Below, piece by piece: positions 19,810 through 32,300 of a stretch of DNA of 64,000 nucleotides. The notes under the pieces were generated by a model, which had not been told where the DNA came from, searched no databases, and saw nothing but the letters and a program-made list of their open reading frames with translations. The position numbers and the translations under genes were made by a program. The stretch is from the NCBI GenBank assembly GCA_946965045.2, contig OX337230.1:744001-808000 (forward strand), written 5' to 3'. The DNA is from Epithemia pelagica (taxonomy: Eukaryota; Bacillariophyta; Bacillariophyceae; Surirellales; Surirellaceae). Position 1 is the stretch's first letter. Every line of letters begins with the position of its first letter.

Positions 19810-20955
19810 TTAGGAAGGAGCGTAGTCGGTTCGTAGAATTTCGGGAATCCGATGGACGACACCATTGAGTGCCAAATGTTGATGGGACCGTTGCAAGGCT
19901 TGTCCTTGCAGGGTAATGGTCGGCACGGCATTGTCCACATTTCTTCGAATGGTCTTTTCCACGACAAGGTCAAAGCCCAAGAGATTGGTCACCCGGGTGA
20001 CGCCCAATGCAAGTTCCTCCCACGACAAAATTTGATTGGGTACGACATGGTACTGGACAATGCGTTGCAAATGTTCGGGCGCGGCCCAATCCACAATGGT
20101 CTCCAACGAAGTAGGAGACGGTGCCAGGACCGTCAATACTTGACTGGCATCCCGCAACAAGTCTTCCATCCCGGCGGCAATGACCAAATTGGTAAATTCC
20201 ACAGACCCCGCCAAATCCAAGACGGTCTGATCGTACCAAGGCAAGGGCAAGGGTCGCGCCAGGTAAAAGACGGATCCATTGTCGGCTTCCATGGCCGACA
20301 CGGCCACAATGCCATTCATTTGAATATCGTTGCGGTTGGACATGACCACTTGCACCGTCTGGCCATTGACCATGGTCAAATTGGTGGTGGTCGTAGTGGA
20401 GACGGGACCTCGATCGGGCACGGCCAAGTGTGTTTCGGTGCAAAAATGATAGGCCACCAAATCCCACCGATGCGCATTCCACAGAGACGACGAGGTGGAC
20501 GACAAGAGATTGTCGAGCAAGGGTGCCGGCAAGGCCACCACAAAGGCCAGGTCCAGGGGAATGAGTGCCGTCAGGTTCTTGTTCAAGTCGGTCGTATTGA
20601 GCAAATTGTTTATGGCTGGATCGGCCACGAGAGAAACAAGTTGATCCATGGTGGCATGATTGCTCAGGAGAGTCGCAATGGTTTCCAAGGATCGATGTGT
20701 GTTGCGGCCTGTCGCAAAGTGACGTTTGGGAACGTTTGGGTCCTCCTCGTACAGCTGATTCCAGGACGACGACAACGACGACAAGTCAGAGTCATGTTCT
20801 TGTTGCAAGAGTTGTGGTTCCTGTGGTGCGAGTGGTTCCAGTCGCTGTGGGAATGACTGTGCACTGTCGTCGGGTGTCACTGTTGTGGCCAGCACGTTGG
20901 ATCCCCATTGAAGCAGCAAGAGAAACTGCATACGAGCAAAGAACGTCCTCTTCAT
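19810..20955 (-). CDS. Secreted fasciclin (FAS1) domain protein
   Basis: A 381-residue protein from ATG 20955, chosen because it gives a signal peptide (MKRTFFARMQFLLLLQWGSN). An acidic, Gln/Ser-rich linker (~25-80) follows. The first FAS1 domain (~85-235) includes LETIATLLSNHATMDQLVSL and a TALIPLDLAFV box. The second (~245-380) includes TNLVIAAGMEDLL, LTVLAPSP and the H-box-like QYHVVPNQILSWEEL, ending LNGVVHRIPEIL. FAS1 domains mediate adhesion in extracellular matrix or at the cell surface. Several NxT/S sites (NTT, NLT) suggest glycosylation. No GPI or transmembrane signal is evident at the C-terminus. It is transcribed divergently from the myosin gene. Confidence 0.8.
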   Translation of the reverse strand: MKRTFFARMQFLLLLQWGSNVLATTVTPDDSAQSFPQRLEPLAPQEPQLLQQEHDSDLSSLSSSWNQLYEEDPNVPKRHFATGRNTHRSLETIATLLSNHATMDQLVSLVADPAINNLLNTTDLNKNLTALIPLDLAFVVALPAPLLDNLLSSTSSSLWNAHRWDLVAYHFCTETHLAVPDRGPVSTTTTTNLTMVNGQTVQVVMSNRNDIQMNGIVAVSAMEADNGSVFYLARPLPLPWYDQTVLDLAGSVEFTNLVIAAGMEDLLRDASQVLTVLAPSPTSLETIVDWAAPEHLQRIVQYHVVPNQILSWEELALGVTRVTNLLGFDLVVEKTIRRNVDNAVPTITLQGQALQRSHQHLALNGVVHRIPEILRTDYAPS

Positions 20956-21747
20956 TCTTCTTGTAATGTGATGCAATGTACTTTGTATATCGAGAAACAG
21001 GGAGGAGCCAGTGGAGGTGGTGCTTTTGTCCAACAAAGTTGACCTGGAATCGAGACGGACAGTGAACAATTAAAAGTTTTATGTCATTCCGTTGATGGAA
21101 CTGGCGAGCACGATTCAATAAAGCCGACGACGGTCTACCATCTAACTACCATCGGTTCTTTTCACCAGGCAATGCCGAAACCAACGGCGAGATTGGACGA
21201 ACGATTGAATTTGTTACGGCGCGGGTCTTTGTGTTTGTGCTTCTTTGTGAGGGAGTGCATGGGGAATCATGGCCCCCCAAAGGACTCAACACATGTCCAA
21301 TGCGCGACCAAGACCAACGTTCCAGGATGAGTCCCTTGTCTCCTTCGAACGGGACTCGTCTCTGGTATACTTTCTGTCAGAGTGCAGCATGGAGCAGGTC
21401 TTGCGTATTTCATGGGACTCTCTCTATAGGTTCACCATTTGGCAGGGAGGGATGGACGTGACTCTCGGCACTCCGATTCTGACTGGCGCGCTTGGGTTCA
21501 CGCCGGGGGGCTCAACGTTGGAGACGCACCACCACTATTTGTCGTGTCCAGGATGCGTTGGAATCTTGGCACGGCAAATTTTTCTTTGCGACTCGAACCC
21601 ATGGCAACACGACAGTGTCAAGACCGACCGCACTCAAGCGTACAACAAGAGCACTCTTCTTTGTTCACTTTCAGGGAACCACGTGAATGTACCTTAAAAC
21701 TTGTGGTGGTTGCTGATTCGGCATTGGATCATTATCATTCCACCACC
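20956..21747. promoter_or_regulatory. Shared upstream region of the divergent FAS1 and myosin genes
   Basis: 792 bp between two start codons facing away from each other, so both promoters should lie here. I recognise no TATA box or repeat. A plus-strand frame (21269-21697) has no recognisable domain and is treated as chance. Confidence 0.5.
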
Positions 21748-24700
21748 ATGTCGCCGCAACAATTCCTTCAACCCAACTCGTTGGATGTGGGTGACAAGGT
21801 CTATGTTCATGATGACCATCATGTGTGGGTACCAGCCATTATTCTGGAGTCTGAACCGGATCGTGTCTTGGTCCAAATTAGTCTTCCCACCAATTGGAAG
21901 GAAACGACCTTGGTGGATCCCACGACGACACTCTGGAACAGCAACAACGCCGAGGAAGAACCAGTCGAACATGCGGCCCATCGTTGGATCCAGTTGGACG
22001 ATTACAAGGATCGGCAATTGCCCTTGCAAAATGAAACGGTGGCCTGCGACATGGCCAATCTCCGCCACTTGCATGAAGCCGCCGTCTTGTACCAAATCAA
22101 GCACCGGCATTTGACGCACAAACCCTATACCCGTGTGGGAGACATTGTCGTGGCCATGAATCCCTGTCACTGGAGCATCCCACACTTGTATTCTGCTCAA
22201 GAGCAACACTTTTATGCCAAACATTTTATTTGGAATGGTACGTCCCACAACATGTGTGTGTCTCGGTACAACGGAAACCGTCGTCTCATTTCTAGTGCAA
22301 ATTTCATGTCCAGCAGATGAAGTCATGACATTCGGACAAGACGACACTGATAAAAAGGACGATGCCAGTATGACGCATTCTCGATCCAGTTTGTCCAGCA
22401 GTGTCTATGACCGTCTCGGGTTTGAACCACACATTTACGAAGTATCGGCCTTGGCCTATCGCGGCATGTTCCTGCACCACCAAAATCAAACCATTCTGGT
22501 CTCGGGCGAATCGGGTGCCGGCAAGACGGAAACCGTCAAGATTGTCTTGGAACACTTGGCCACTCTCGAATCCTCGGCCCTCTTGGTCATGGCCAAGGAC
22601 AGCCACGAGTCCATTCTTCAAACCAATGACTTGGTCCAAAAAATTGTCACGAGTTCGCCCATCTTTGAAGCCTTTGGCAATGCCCATACAATGCGCAATC
22701 ACAATAGCTCTCGGTTTGGAAAAATGACACGATTGCACTTTGCCTCTCTCGACAATGGCATGTGGGGACTCTGTGGATCCACCTGTCAAACCTACCTGCT
22801 GGAAACAAATCGGGTCGTGTCCCAGGCCGACGAGGAACGAAACTTTCATGTCTTTTACCAGTTACTGGCGGCCTCCAGTGACGTGAAAGAAGCAATATTA
22901 GGTACGATCTACAGTTCCGTGATGAAACCGGGAAAAAGATAGACACTGCAGAGTGGACTCACTGGTTTTGACCTTTGCTCGTTGACAACACAGGACCGGA
23001 ATGGCGGGATGCCACCGCGCATGACTTTAAGTACTTGAATAGCTCCGAAAACAAGGAGGGTGAAACATCGGATCAAGAGGAATGGTCCAAGACTTGTTCC
23101 GCCCTAGAGCTCTTTGGACTCCAAGGCAGCTCACTTACAGAACTCACAGAGGTTTTGGGAGTCATTTTGCGTCTGGGAAATATTGTGTTCTCCTCCCATC
23201 AAGATGAAAGCGGCGGCTGTAAGGCCTCCACCTATGACTTGCTCTTGGCGGCGCAGCTTCTAGACATCGAACCAGATGTCTTTGAGCATGCCATGACGAC
23301 ACGAGTGGTAAAGACGGCTCGAGATTGCTTGGAGGTTCCCCTTACGGCAGAGGCCGCCAAAGACTCGTTGGATGCACTGGTGAAACGTATCTACGCCTTT
23401 TTGTTCGCCTGGGTTGTTTCGGCGGTAAACAGCCAGACTTTGGGAGAAAAAGGAGATGGCATTGTCTCGCTCTTGGACATTTACGGCTTTGAACGCTTTG
23501 ATATCAATCGATTCGAACAGTTGTGTATCAACTACGCGAATGAAAAACTCCATAAAAAGTATGTCGATGACAATTTTGCACGTTTCCAAATCGAGTATCA
23601 GAGCGAAGGTCTAGAGATTTTCGACTTTGCCAAGATTGATAATGACACAGTTTTGCAACTGTTTGATGGACCCAAGGGACTTATTGGAAGTATCAGTGAA
23701 GAGTGTTTGCGACCTCAGGGCAACAGCACTGTAAGTTGGACATGCTGTTTTACCAGCCTCACCCGGAACAAAACTCTGACTGGCTCTGTTGTTGTTTGTT
23801 TGCGACAGAATTTCGTGCGTCGTATCAAACAGTTTCATGCCGACAATGATCGATTTGTGAATGACAAACTCGGTGGGCAGTGTCAATTCGGTGTCGTGCA
23901 TTTTGCTGGATCTGTTATCTATGATGCGGATCACTTTGTAGAACGAAACACTGATAGTCTGCCCTCTATCGTAGTCTCTACAATGACCAAGGCGAAGAAC
24001 AGAATCATTCGCGGAGCGTTCAAGGAGATTGCCGATGAAACGACAGCCCGACGAGGATCGCCCAAGAAAACCATTCTAGACAAATTCCGTGTGGAACTCA
24101 AAGACCTGATCGCTTCCATTGACAAGACACAGTCACGGTACATTCGGTGCATCAAACCGAATGAGTCACTCTCGGTGGGGAAGATCGATCAGTCCACGGT
24201 GATGAGGCAACTCAAGTGCGCTGGACTTGTTGCTGCGATTGATCTCTCTCGAGAAAGTTTTCCAAGCAAACTTCCGTTTGCGCAAGCAGAAGAGCGTTTC
24301 CAATGCTTGCTCGATACCGCAACCAAGCAGATGCTACAAGATCTTCCTCCGTATGACAGAGTCCAGCTCATGATGTCGACACTTTTTGCTCCCGTTCTCG
24401 AAGTTTATAGCAACTGCGACTTCACACTACCTTTTGCTTGTGGAACAACTCGAGTTTATTTCCGTGCAGGGGCCCTTGAACTTTTGGAATCGGAACGTCG
24501 AGCATACTTTTCAGCACGAGCGTTGATATTACAACGATGGATTCGCTGCAACATGGCGAAACATGATTATTATCGTACCCGCAAAGCGATTATCCTTGTT
24601 CAATCCTGTGCTCGATCGTACATGCTTCGACTCAAATTTTTGCGGGTCATTGCGAAAGTCTGCTTGATCCAGAACATGTATAGATCCCATTCAGCCCAAC

Positions 24701-26262
24701 TCACATATCTCAGAATGAGGAAGGCCACTATCAATATTCAGACTGTTGTCAGGGGTCACAAATGCAGGCAACGGATGCTACATCGTCGCAACATGGCGAA
24801 AGTGCTCTGCACAGCGCTTCGAATGTTTTGCGCCAAGCAGAACTTTCGCAGAATCAAGCGTTCTGCCGTCAAGATTCAAACACAATGGCGAGCTCATCTG
24901 GACCGTCAAGAGCGTCGACGTAAAATGATCGCCATCTTGACAATTCAATCTGCTTGTCGTCTATTCCTTGAGCTCCGACACGCCAAATCCCAAGCAGCCG
25001 CTATTACGATCCAGTCAGCATGGAGGTCCCATCTGAATGTTTTGGATGTCAAGAGAAATCTCGCTGTTTTACGTATCCATGCAAGCTGGCGTCGGTATCA
25101 ACACCTGAAACTGCGAGCTGTGCAGTGTATCCAATCGTCCTGGCGTTCCTATCAGAACACATACAAGACCAAACGCCTTTTGGCCGCAATCTTGATCCAG
25201 TCATCCTGGCGTGGTCATAGGACGCGGAATCAAACCAAAATGGAAGTCGCGGCCGGAACAATTCAGATGGCATGGAAGTTGCATAGCAGTGTTAAGCAGC
25301 TCAGACACATTGCTGTCTTGAACATCCAATCAGCATGGAGAAAGCATCGAAATTTCCAATACCGACAGCAGGACTCTGCTGCCCTTTGCATCCAGTCGGC
25401 GTGGTTTAATTTTATGTTGCGAAAATCTGAGGAACACCACATGGGCAAAGCTCTCAGCAGCAACGTAGAGACACGTGACCACCAGCACAGAGAAGAGGCA
25501 TGGGATTCACGGTCATCGACGTCTACTCTGCATACTTCTCACAGAAGACAAGACTCTTTTGTGTTGAATCTTCATAGAGAGCTTGGTGCGAAGGACGTGG
25601 AAATTCACCAATTACGTTATGATGTTGCTGCTATTGCCGCGGAAGCTGAGACAGGAAAACAGGAACTTGAGGCAGAGTATGAAGAGAGGTTGGTGGCCTA
25701 CGAAGAAGAAGTCCTCCATTTGCGTGAGATGCTCGATCAATATGAAAGCGAGAAAACCGGGTTTGTTACAAAGGAAGAAGAAATGAAGAAGGATCACGAG
25801 AAGAATGTGGGCAGACTAAAATCGCTGTTGGAGAAAACGCAAGCTTCTCATAAGGAGTACCTCCTCAATGTGACTTCTGTTCTTGATAAAGCGACCGAAG
25901 CTCGTCGTGTCGAAACAGAAAAAATCTTAGATGAAGTTGCTCGAATTAAGAATGAGAAAAACGCAAAGATTGCTTCTCTTACAAGAGAACTTAATGCCAT
26001 GAAGGAGATGTTTCGGAAGAGAAATGAGTTCGACGTGGGTATGGAAACCTCTGCTCAACGGGAACAACTGCTGCGTCTGCTCAGTCCACAAAACATTTTG
26101 AATGTGGTGGAGATGGTTGATCACCGTTCCGAGGGTTCGAAAGAGAGACATATCCAATTAGCCATTACCACACCGGCGGAAGAGCTCATTGACAGCATGT
26201 TTGACGTCGGGAGTCATCTTGATATTGGACCTCGGGGAAGGAGCCCTCCTACCTTGCGGTAA
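21748..26262 (+). CDS. Unconventional myosin heavy chain with ~13 IQ motifs and a coiled-coil tail
   Basis: Exons 21748-22237, 22317-22901, 22994-23730 and 23809-26262 sum to an intact 1421-residue frame; introns are 79, 92 and 78 nt. An SH3-like N-terminal segment (~10-70) precedes the motor, which has a P-loop GESGAGKT (227-234), switch I NHNSSRFGK, switch II DIYGFERFD and the actin-side motif RYIRCIKPNE. The converter is followed by about 13 IQ motifs (~845-1145; e.g. LVQSCARSYMLR, CIQSSWRSYQNT), an unusually long light-chain-binding lever. A coiled coil (~1185-1355) ends the protein; no globular cargo domain is seen. It moves along actin using ATP. The class is not assigned. The third intron is a multiple of three and stop-free, so its retention would add 26 residues. 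Its 3' end is 92 bp from that of the convergent NOT1. Confidence 0.9.
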
Positions 26263-26354
26263 CTCATAATGGCTACTGTTGGAAATAAAATCATAAAAAT
26301 CTATATTTGATGTATACTAGGCATAATAAAGTCTTGAGATATGTAATGAAACAG

Positions 26355-29300
26355 TTATTGGTCATCGCCACCGACCAAAGCCCCGCGCTGCGCGTTTGGC
26401 TGCATGCAAGAGCGCGCCACACTTTCAAACACCTTTTCAATTTCAGTGGCACAGCGGGTAAAAGGATAGGTCCAAAATCCGTAACGCTGGTTCTTGATGA
26501 GTTCAATGAAGGTGATGAGCAAACCCCAAGGGTGCGGACGGTTTACAATCAACCTCTCAAGAAGGACACGAGTAACTTGTTCTTTCACGACAACACTCTT
26601 CGAATCGCTAAAGAGATACAGCATAACGCACGAGAAATAGTGCGTATGACTCGAAGGGAAACGAAGTTGGTTGGCAACTGCGTTAAGACATATGTAACGT
26701 CCTTTGTCATCCAGCTCCATCAAACGCTGGAACACCTCCATCTCTGGCGTGCGAGAAAGAGTGTATTGAGCGCTGTGAAGACGTGCAATTGCGTGAGCTC
26801 CAACGTAAAGGACCAAAGAGTTCACTTTTCCAACTTGGAGCTCGCTGGTGCCTTCTTTGTACAAAAACGGCAGGAGTCCATTAAGGAAGTTGGAGCGTTG
26901 CCCATCCTTCAAGTAGCCATCGAGGTGTCCTCGAATGCTCTCGATCGGACCCAATACATTGGAGAGAATGGTTGGGCTTCTAGCAATATCGGAGAGGAGG
27001 TCAATCTTGAGGTTCGGCGTGAAAGGGTCGGGGGGATTCATCCCCTTCGGCGTAGCTGATAGTATGATGTTGCGTAGCTGTACACAGTTGTGGGGTATGA
27101 CATTGCAAAAGGAAATGTGATACCCAGAAAGAAAAGAGGGGAAATCGTGAAGAAGTACAAGTAATACACGTAGTGTGCCCTCGTAAAGCTTTTTGATTGG
27201 TGGTGTCAATTCCACCCTCGAGAGATAGGGCTCCAAAAAGAGAAAGTGGTCAATCAACAGTTGGTGCGCAATATGCCAACCTTTCTCACCAGGGAACATC
27301 ATGATGTTGGGCAAGAAGTGGCGATGCGACACGAGTTCAAGCCAAGCAAATGCAAAACCCGGCACGACCAACGGCTGGCAAACATGAAATGCCGATCCAA
27401 ACACACTGAGGATGCCCAAACGAATGCGCTCAAAAGTTGGGTCTGGCTTGTTAATATCCATCACAAGATTCATCAACAATCGGAACCAAGGCCTCTGGTC
27501 CCAAGGAGTTCGTTCCGTCTTTTTCTTCTCGAAATGCCACATCATGGAACGAACGATGGATCCGAGAATCTTGTTAAGCACTCCAAGACGCTGTGCGGCA
27601 ACCTGTTCGGGCGATCCACCAGTGTTCATGTGTCGGAACAAAATCACAAGCAAACGTGTATACATGTCGACAAAACTGTGGTTGAGTGTCTTTGATCCAT
27701 CTGCACCTTGTGAGCTCGACTTGAGCACTGCATCAATCACAACAATCGTAGATAGACGGAGAAAACGTTCCGTGCTTTCTTCAACCTTGCCCACGCCCAT
27801 TTGCTGGAGAACTTGCAGGTACTGGGCAAGATTCTTTTCCACGGTCGATGGGTCGGACTGAATTCGAATCCACCCGTCCAACAAGGCTGCCGCTTGGTGG
27901 CGAGCATTCGGTGGGTCACTGCGCATTGAGGCCTCGGTGAGTTCGGCAACCTTACGGGATGCCTGCATGAGGGTCGACAACGAAGTGGGTGACAAGCTGG
28001 AACCTTCTTCAAACGGAAAGGACTGAGGCAACCGAGACGAGTTAGTGGGAGTAGATGGCTGGAGTTGGGACGCGCTCACGACAGGATCGGCAGCAGCTGG
28101 AAGGCGAGAGCCAGTTTCTTCTAGCATTCGCAGAATTGCCTTACGGTACGCCTGAACAACCTGTTGTGTTGCCTGACTCTTGCCCTCAACAATTCGCGTC
28201 ATTAGGTCAATAAGTTTGGGGAAGTCCGACGGGGTTGAGATACGTTCCATGAAAGCAGTTCGGATGAACAAAAGAGAGAATTCTACCCAAATATGGCTAC
28301 GTCCATTGTCAGTCCGAGCAGCCAGGAAGTTGTCGAGTTCCGGGACGGCAAGAAGCCGACTGCGAACAAGAAGCAGCAGCACAGTTCGGTGAAGTCTACG
28401 CTGAGGTTCGGTGTTCGTAGGGGCATAGGTGGCCCACGTTCCCATGTCTTTGCCGAGCTTCGGACAAAACGAATTGATACTCTCCAGCAGTGCCACCAGC
28501 GCCTCTAGGCGCAACGGCTCCGCCAAACTGAGCTCGTACAATCGCTTGAAGATACCCTGAGAGAAACCAAGAACCATATCTTGTTCCGTCGTAGTGAGTG
28601 GACGGGAAATGTTTCCCGAAGGACCTGCGTTGGGCATGATTTGCTTCACAAGCCCCAACAACTGACGAATCTGATGATCCGGGTTTAGCATCGAAAGCTT
28701 GACTTCAGGAGCTCGAGAAGCCGCCGCAGATAAAAGCGCCGACACTGCCGCATCCAACTTGGAAGCAAGCTGAGAAAGGGTGTCTGCACTTGATTGAGGA
28801 CGTCCAGCACCATCTTTCCCTCCAAGTCCACCCTCTTGGTCACCTGAATCACCCACACCACCAGATCGATTGGATGAGGGAAGGCCGTTTGCACCAGGTG
28901 CATTAGCGGTTGTGGGGGAACTTGTGGATCCCATAGGACCGAGACCTTGCGATGGCCTCGACATGCGTTGAAAACTCTCATAAAGTTGGAAATGTGCAGG
29001 ACGAAGTCCACCTGGCTTTGGCTGCAATTGTTCCGGAAGCGCAGCAGGGTATCGTTGATTGCCACCGGCAAAGATGGACATATCGTAGAAGGGTTGACCC
29101 GTTTGTTCGCGATGAGTGCGCCGAGCGTTCATGGGAGCACCCAGGGTCTCGTCGACATCCTTGACGGCCTTCTCGGTTGCCGCCTTTTCAATCAGCATGC
29201 ATCCCAGCTCCAAGTTGTCCGTGGCACAGATTTGTACACATTGTTCAATGACATTTTGTTCCTGATCATTCATTTTGCTTGAGGCAATGGTTTCGGTCAA

Positions 29301-32300
29301 GAGCCGTCGAAGATGCTGCGAGACGCTGGATCGAAGCGGTTCACGGCACGTGACAAGTGCCAAACTTCCAGCCAAGTTGGCCACCATCAGCTGTCCAGCC
29401 TTGCGCATTTTCATTTCATCACTTTCCATGGCGAAATCCTTGGTAACGATTTCCTTGGTCGTGATGCAAGCAATTGTCACACTTCGCTCCACCACGGGTT
29501 GGATGATTTCTCGAATGGCCTTGTCCACCGCAATCGGGACACAGCGCTTCAGGGCAGCAGTGCTCAAATTCGCGAGCGCCCCGCCGCCTTGGGATTGCAA
29601 CAATTGCGGTAAACTGGGATTTACCGTGACATAGGCAGCCAAATTTGGGATGACCGTACCACTTCCTTCTGGCTGTCCCGAGCCTTCTTTGTGCTGTCGA
29701 TCTTCGGCATTTGCCACGGCTGAGGAAGCCGATGGTTGTGCAGACGCAGGGGGCAGAGCTGGACTCTGTCCTTCGGCACTACTTCCACCGACCCGGTTGG
29801 GCGTGGAAGGTTTCGACGACGCTTGTTGGGACGAGGATGCCGTTCGAATATTAAAGTCAGGATTCCGTTCCTTTGTCGGTGCAATGCGCTGTGCCACCAC
29901 ATCATTGCGCAAGGGAATATCTTCCAGCTTGATTCCGAGATTCTTGCAAAGGACTTCTACTTCAAACTTGATATTCATCTTCAGACCTTCCACGTTGTAG
30001 ACCGAGCGAAATACACCGAGAATACCCATTAACCAAGGATTGGGCGGACGAAAGACAACAGATCCTTTAGCACCTTCCAAAGTTTTGGCCAAAAAGGGCG
30101 CAACTGCAATCAGTTTTCCCGTTTCGTATCCTTGGAGAAGCAACTCTTTGCAATCCAACATGATTTGCAGAATCGGACGATTGCGAGCCAAGGTAATCTG
30201 TCCGAGCCAGATTCCCAAGTTCTTGAGATAGCTTCGTTCTGACGAGGACGTTGTAATCTTGGGGGATCTCAACAGCTTGCCAATATTATGATAGGCGCTC
30301 TTCAAAATGGCTTCTACCAATCCCTTACCGTAATCTCCTAGATAATCCAAAAAGGAGAGATAGAGGGAATGAAAATTGGCTTGGGTACTGATTCGTTTCA
30401 CGACGAGAAACTGCCCCAACCAACCAAAATAGCTTTGATCCAACATGTCTCGTAGCTCTTGTGCCTTTTGTTCGACATTGGACGGTGCCATGTTATTAAT
30501 CATGAATTGGACACGATCGAGGATCGCGTCGGGAGGGGCAGCCAAATCCGCTTCATCGTAGGCCTCGGCCAAATCCGTCACGGCGCGACCCAAGTTGGGT
30601 CCAAATTCGGCCACGCGCGGTTTGGGCAGTTCCAAACTCGTCGGAGTGGATGTCACGGAACGAGTGGTGCTGACCGGAGAGTTCGCCCCTGTACCCGTGG
30701 TACGGTTGCGGTTCTGGCTGCCCTTGGACATTTCTTGTTCAATTTCCGCCACCAACGCGGCATATTTCTCCTTTAAATGAGGGATTTGCACAATGTGAGA
30801 GCAATACTGAGGCCATTCATGAAGACGTCCTTTGAATTGTTCCAACGCAAACATTCCAAATTTGAACATTTTGCCACTGCTCGTCGTGGTGTTGGGAGGC
30901 GACGGTGGTTTGCGCAAGGCTTCTAGGACATAGCGCAAGGCAATACCCAGTGTAATGCTGCTAACCAATTGTTCTTGAATGAGCGCTCCGAACAAAATGC
31001 CCGTGATACGAAGCTCCTTTTCCGGATACTTGGAGAAGAATCGATATTCATCAAACAAGTTATGTACCATGCAAGCAAAAATTTCATTCTCCTTGGAATT
31101 TCCCGACGTCTTGAACCGTTTCAACATTTCCACAATCTCCCCAATGCTTTGTTTGGACGTGTAAATGTTTTGAAAGTACTGCGTCGCCATATCTTCCACA
31201 TCATCCGAAGCGGCACCCGGGGAGGGGCTGCGGGCACCCGTTGCTGCCACACCTGCGGCTTGTTGTTGTCCGGGAGTGGACGCGTTGCTGCCCATACTGG
31301 TCGTGGGTTGCGTGGCGGGCAAGGGAGCGGCCGGAGTAGTGCCCACAAAACTGGATCGCAAGGATGGAAACGCTTGTAGGACGGCATCGGTCAAGGCCGA
31401 AACCGCTTGTCCCAAAGTCCGATCTCCCTGTGTCTGCGCCAAGACGGATGGATCCAATTCCCTCAACAACAGGAGGGACGTGACAAGATTCTCAAAGCTC
31501 ACCAAGGGAGCCGTTTGTCCCTTGCTGGGGTCGGCACGAGGCGCCGCCGAAGGATACTGCACACGAATCCAGTTGATGAGCGCAATGGCAGTGGGAGTCA
31601 CGGAAGGACCACCCTTGAATTTTTCCGTCAACCACACCTTGAGCTGCAAGTAATCATGATCGGACATGACAAAGGCCATAGCCAGGCTAAACTCAATGTC
31701 TTTGCCACTTAGCAACGATCCGACGGCTTCTGTGGGTTTGGGCAAGAGACGAGCAATGTTGATAATGTGCAAAATAGACTGAAGCCGTACCGAAGGTCCT
31801 TCGGCTGCCGTCGATCGCCAGGCTTCCAAACAGGCCGCCACTACCGTATGAGGGGAAATGGCATACAGTCGCCGCAAGGCCGCCGGTCCGTTCTGAACCC
31901 TCCGATGTCCTTGTGGACGGAAAAAGAGAGGAATCAATTCTCGCATGACATCTTGCTTCAGCTGCAAGCCGGCATTATTGTTGTTGTTGTTGTTGTTGTT
32001 GGGTTCATTTCCCGATGTCACCCGTAGCTGTAAGCGGACCAAGCTACATAGCAAGACTTCGGGACATTGCAACAAACATTTGACAAACAAATCTCGCACT
32101 CTCCGAAACAAGGAAGGCACATCACTCAAATACAAGAGTCGATTCAATAGCAAAATAGAAGCCCAGCATTGTGGATTGGGCAAGGCACAATTGGGTGGAG
32201 CCGTAGCCGCATCGGCCAGTTCTTCGTCGTCCAAGGGAACCAAAAAGACGGATGGAGGTACGGCCAACATGCATTCAAAGACACTCAGCTGACCCGACGT

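Noticed and set aside
19852-20856. 334-codon plus-strand frame
   Set aside because: Antisense of the FAS1 gene; His/Gln-rich and without a recognisable fold.
21269-21697. Plus-strand frame upstream of myosin
   Set aside because: No domain, no good start context and irregular composition; treated as promoter region.
26307-27059. 250-codon plus-strand frame
   Set aside because: Antisense of the conserved Not1 C-terminal domain.
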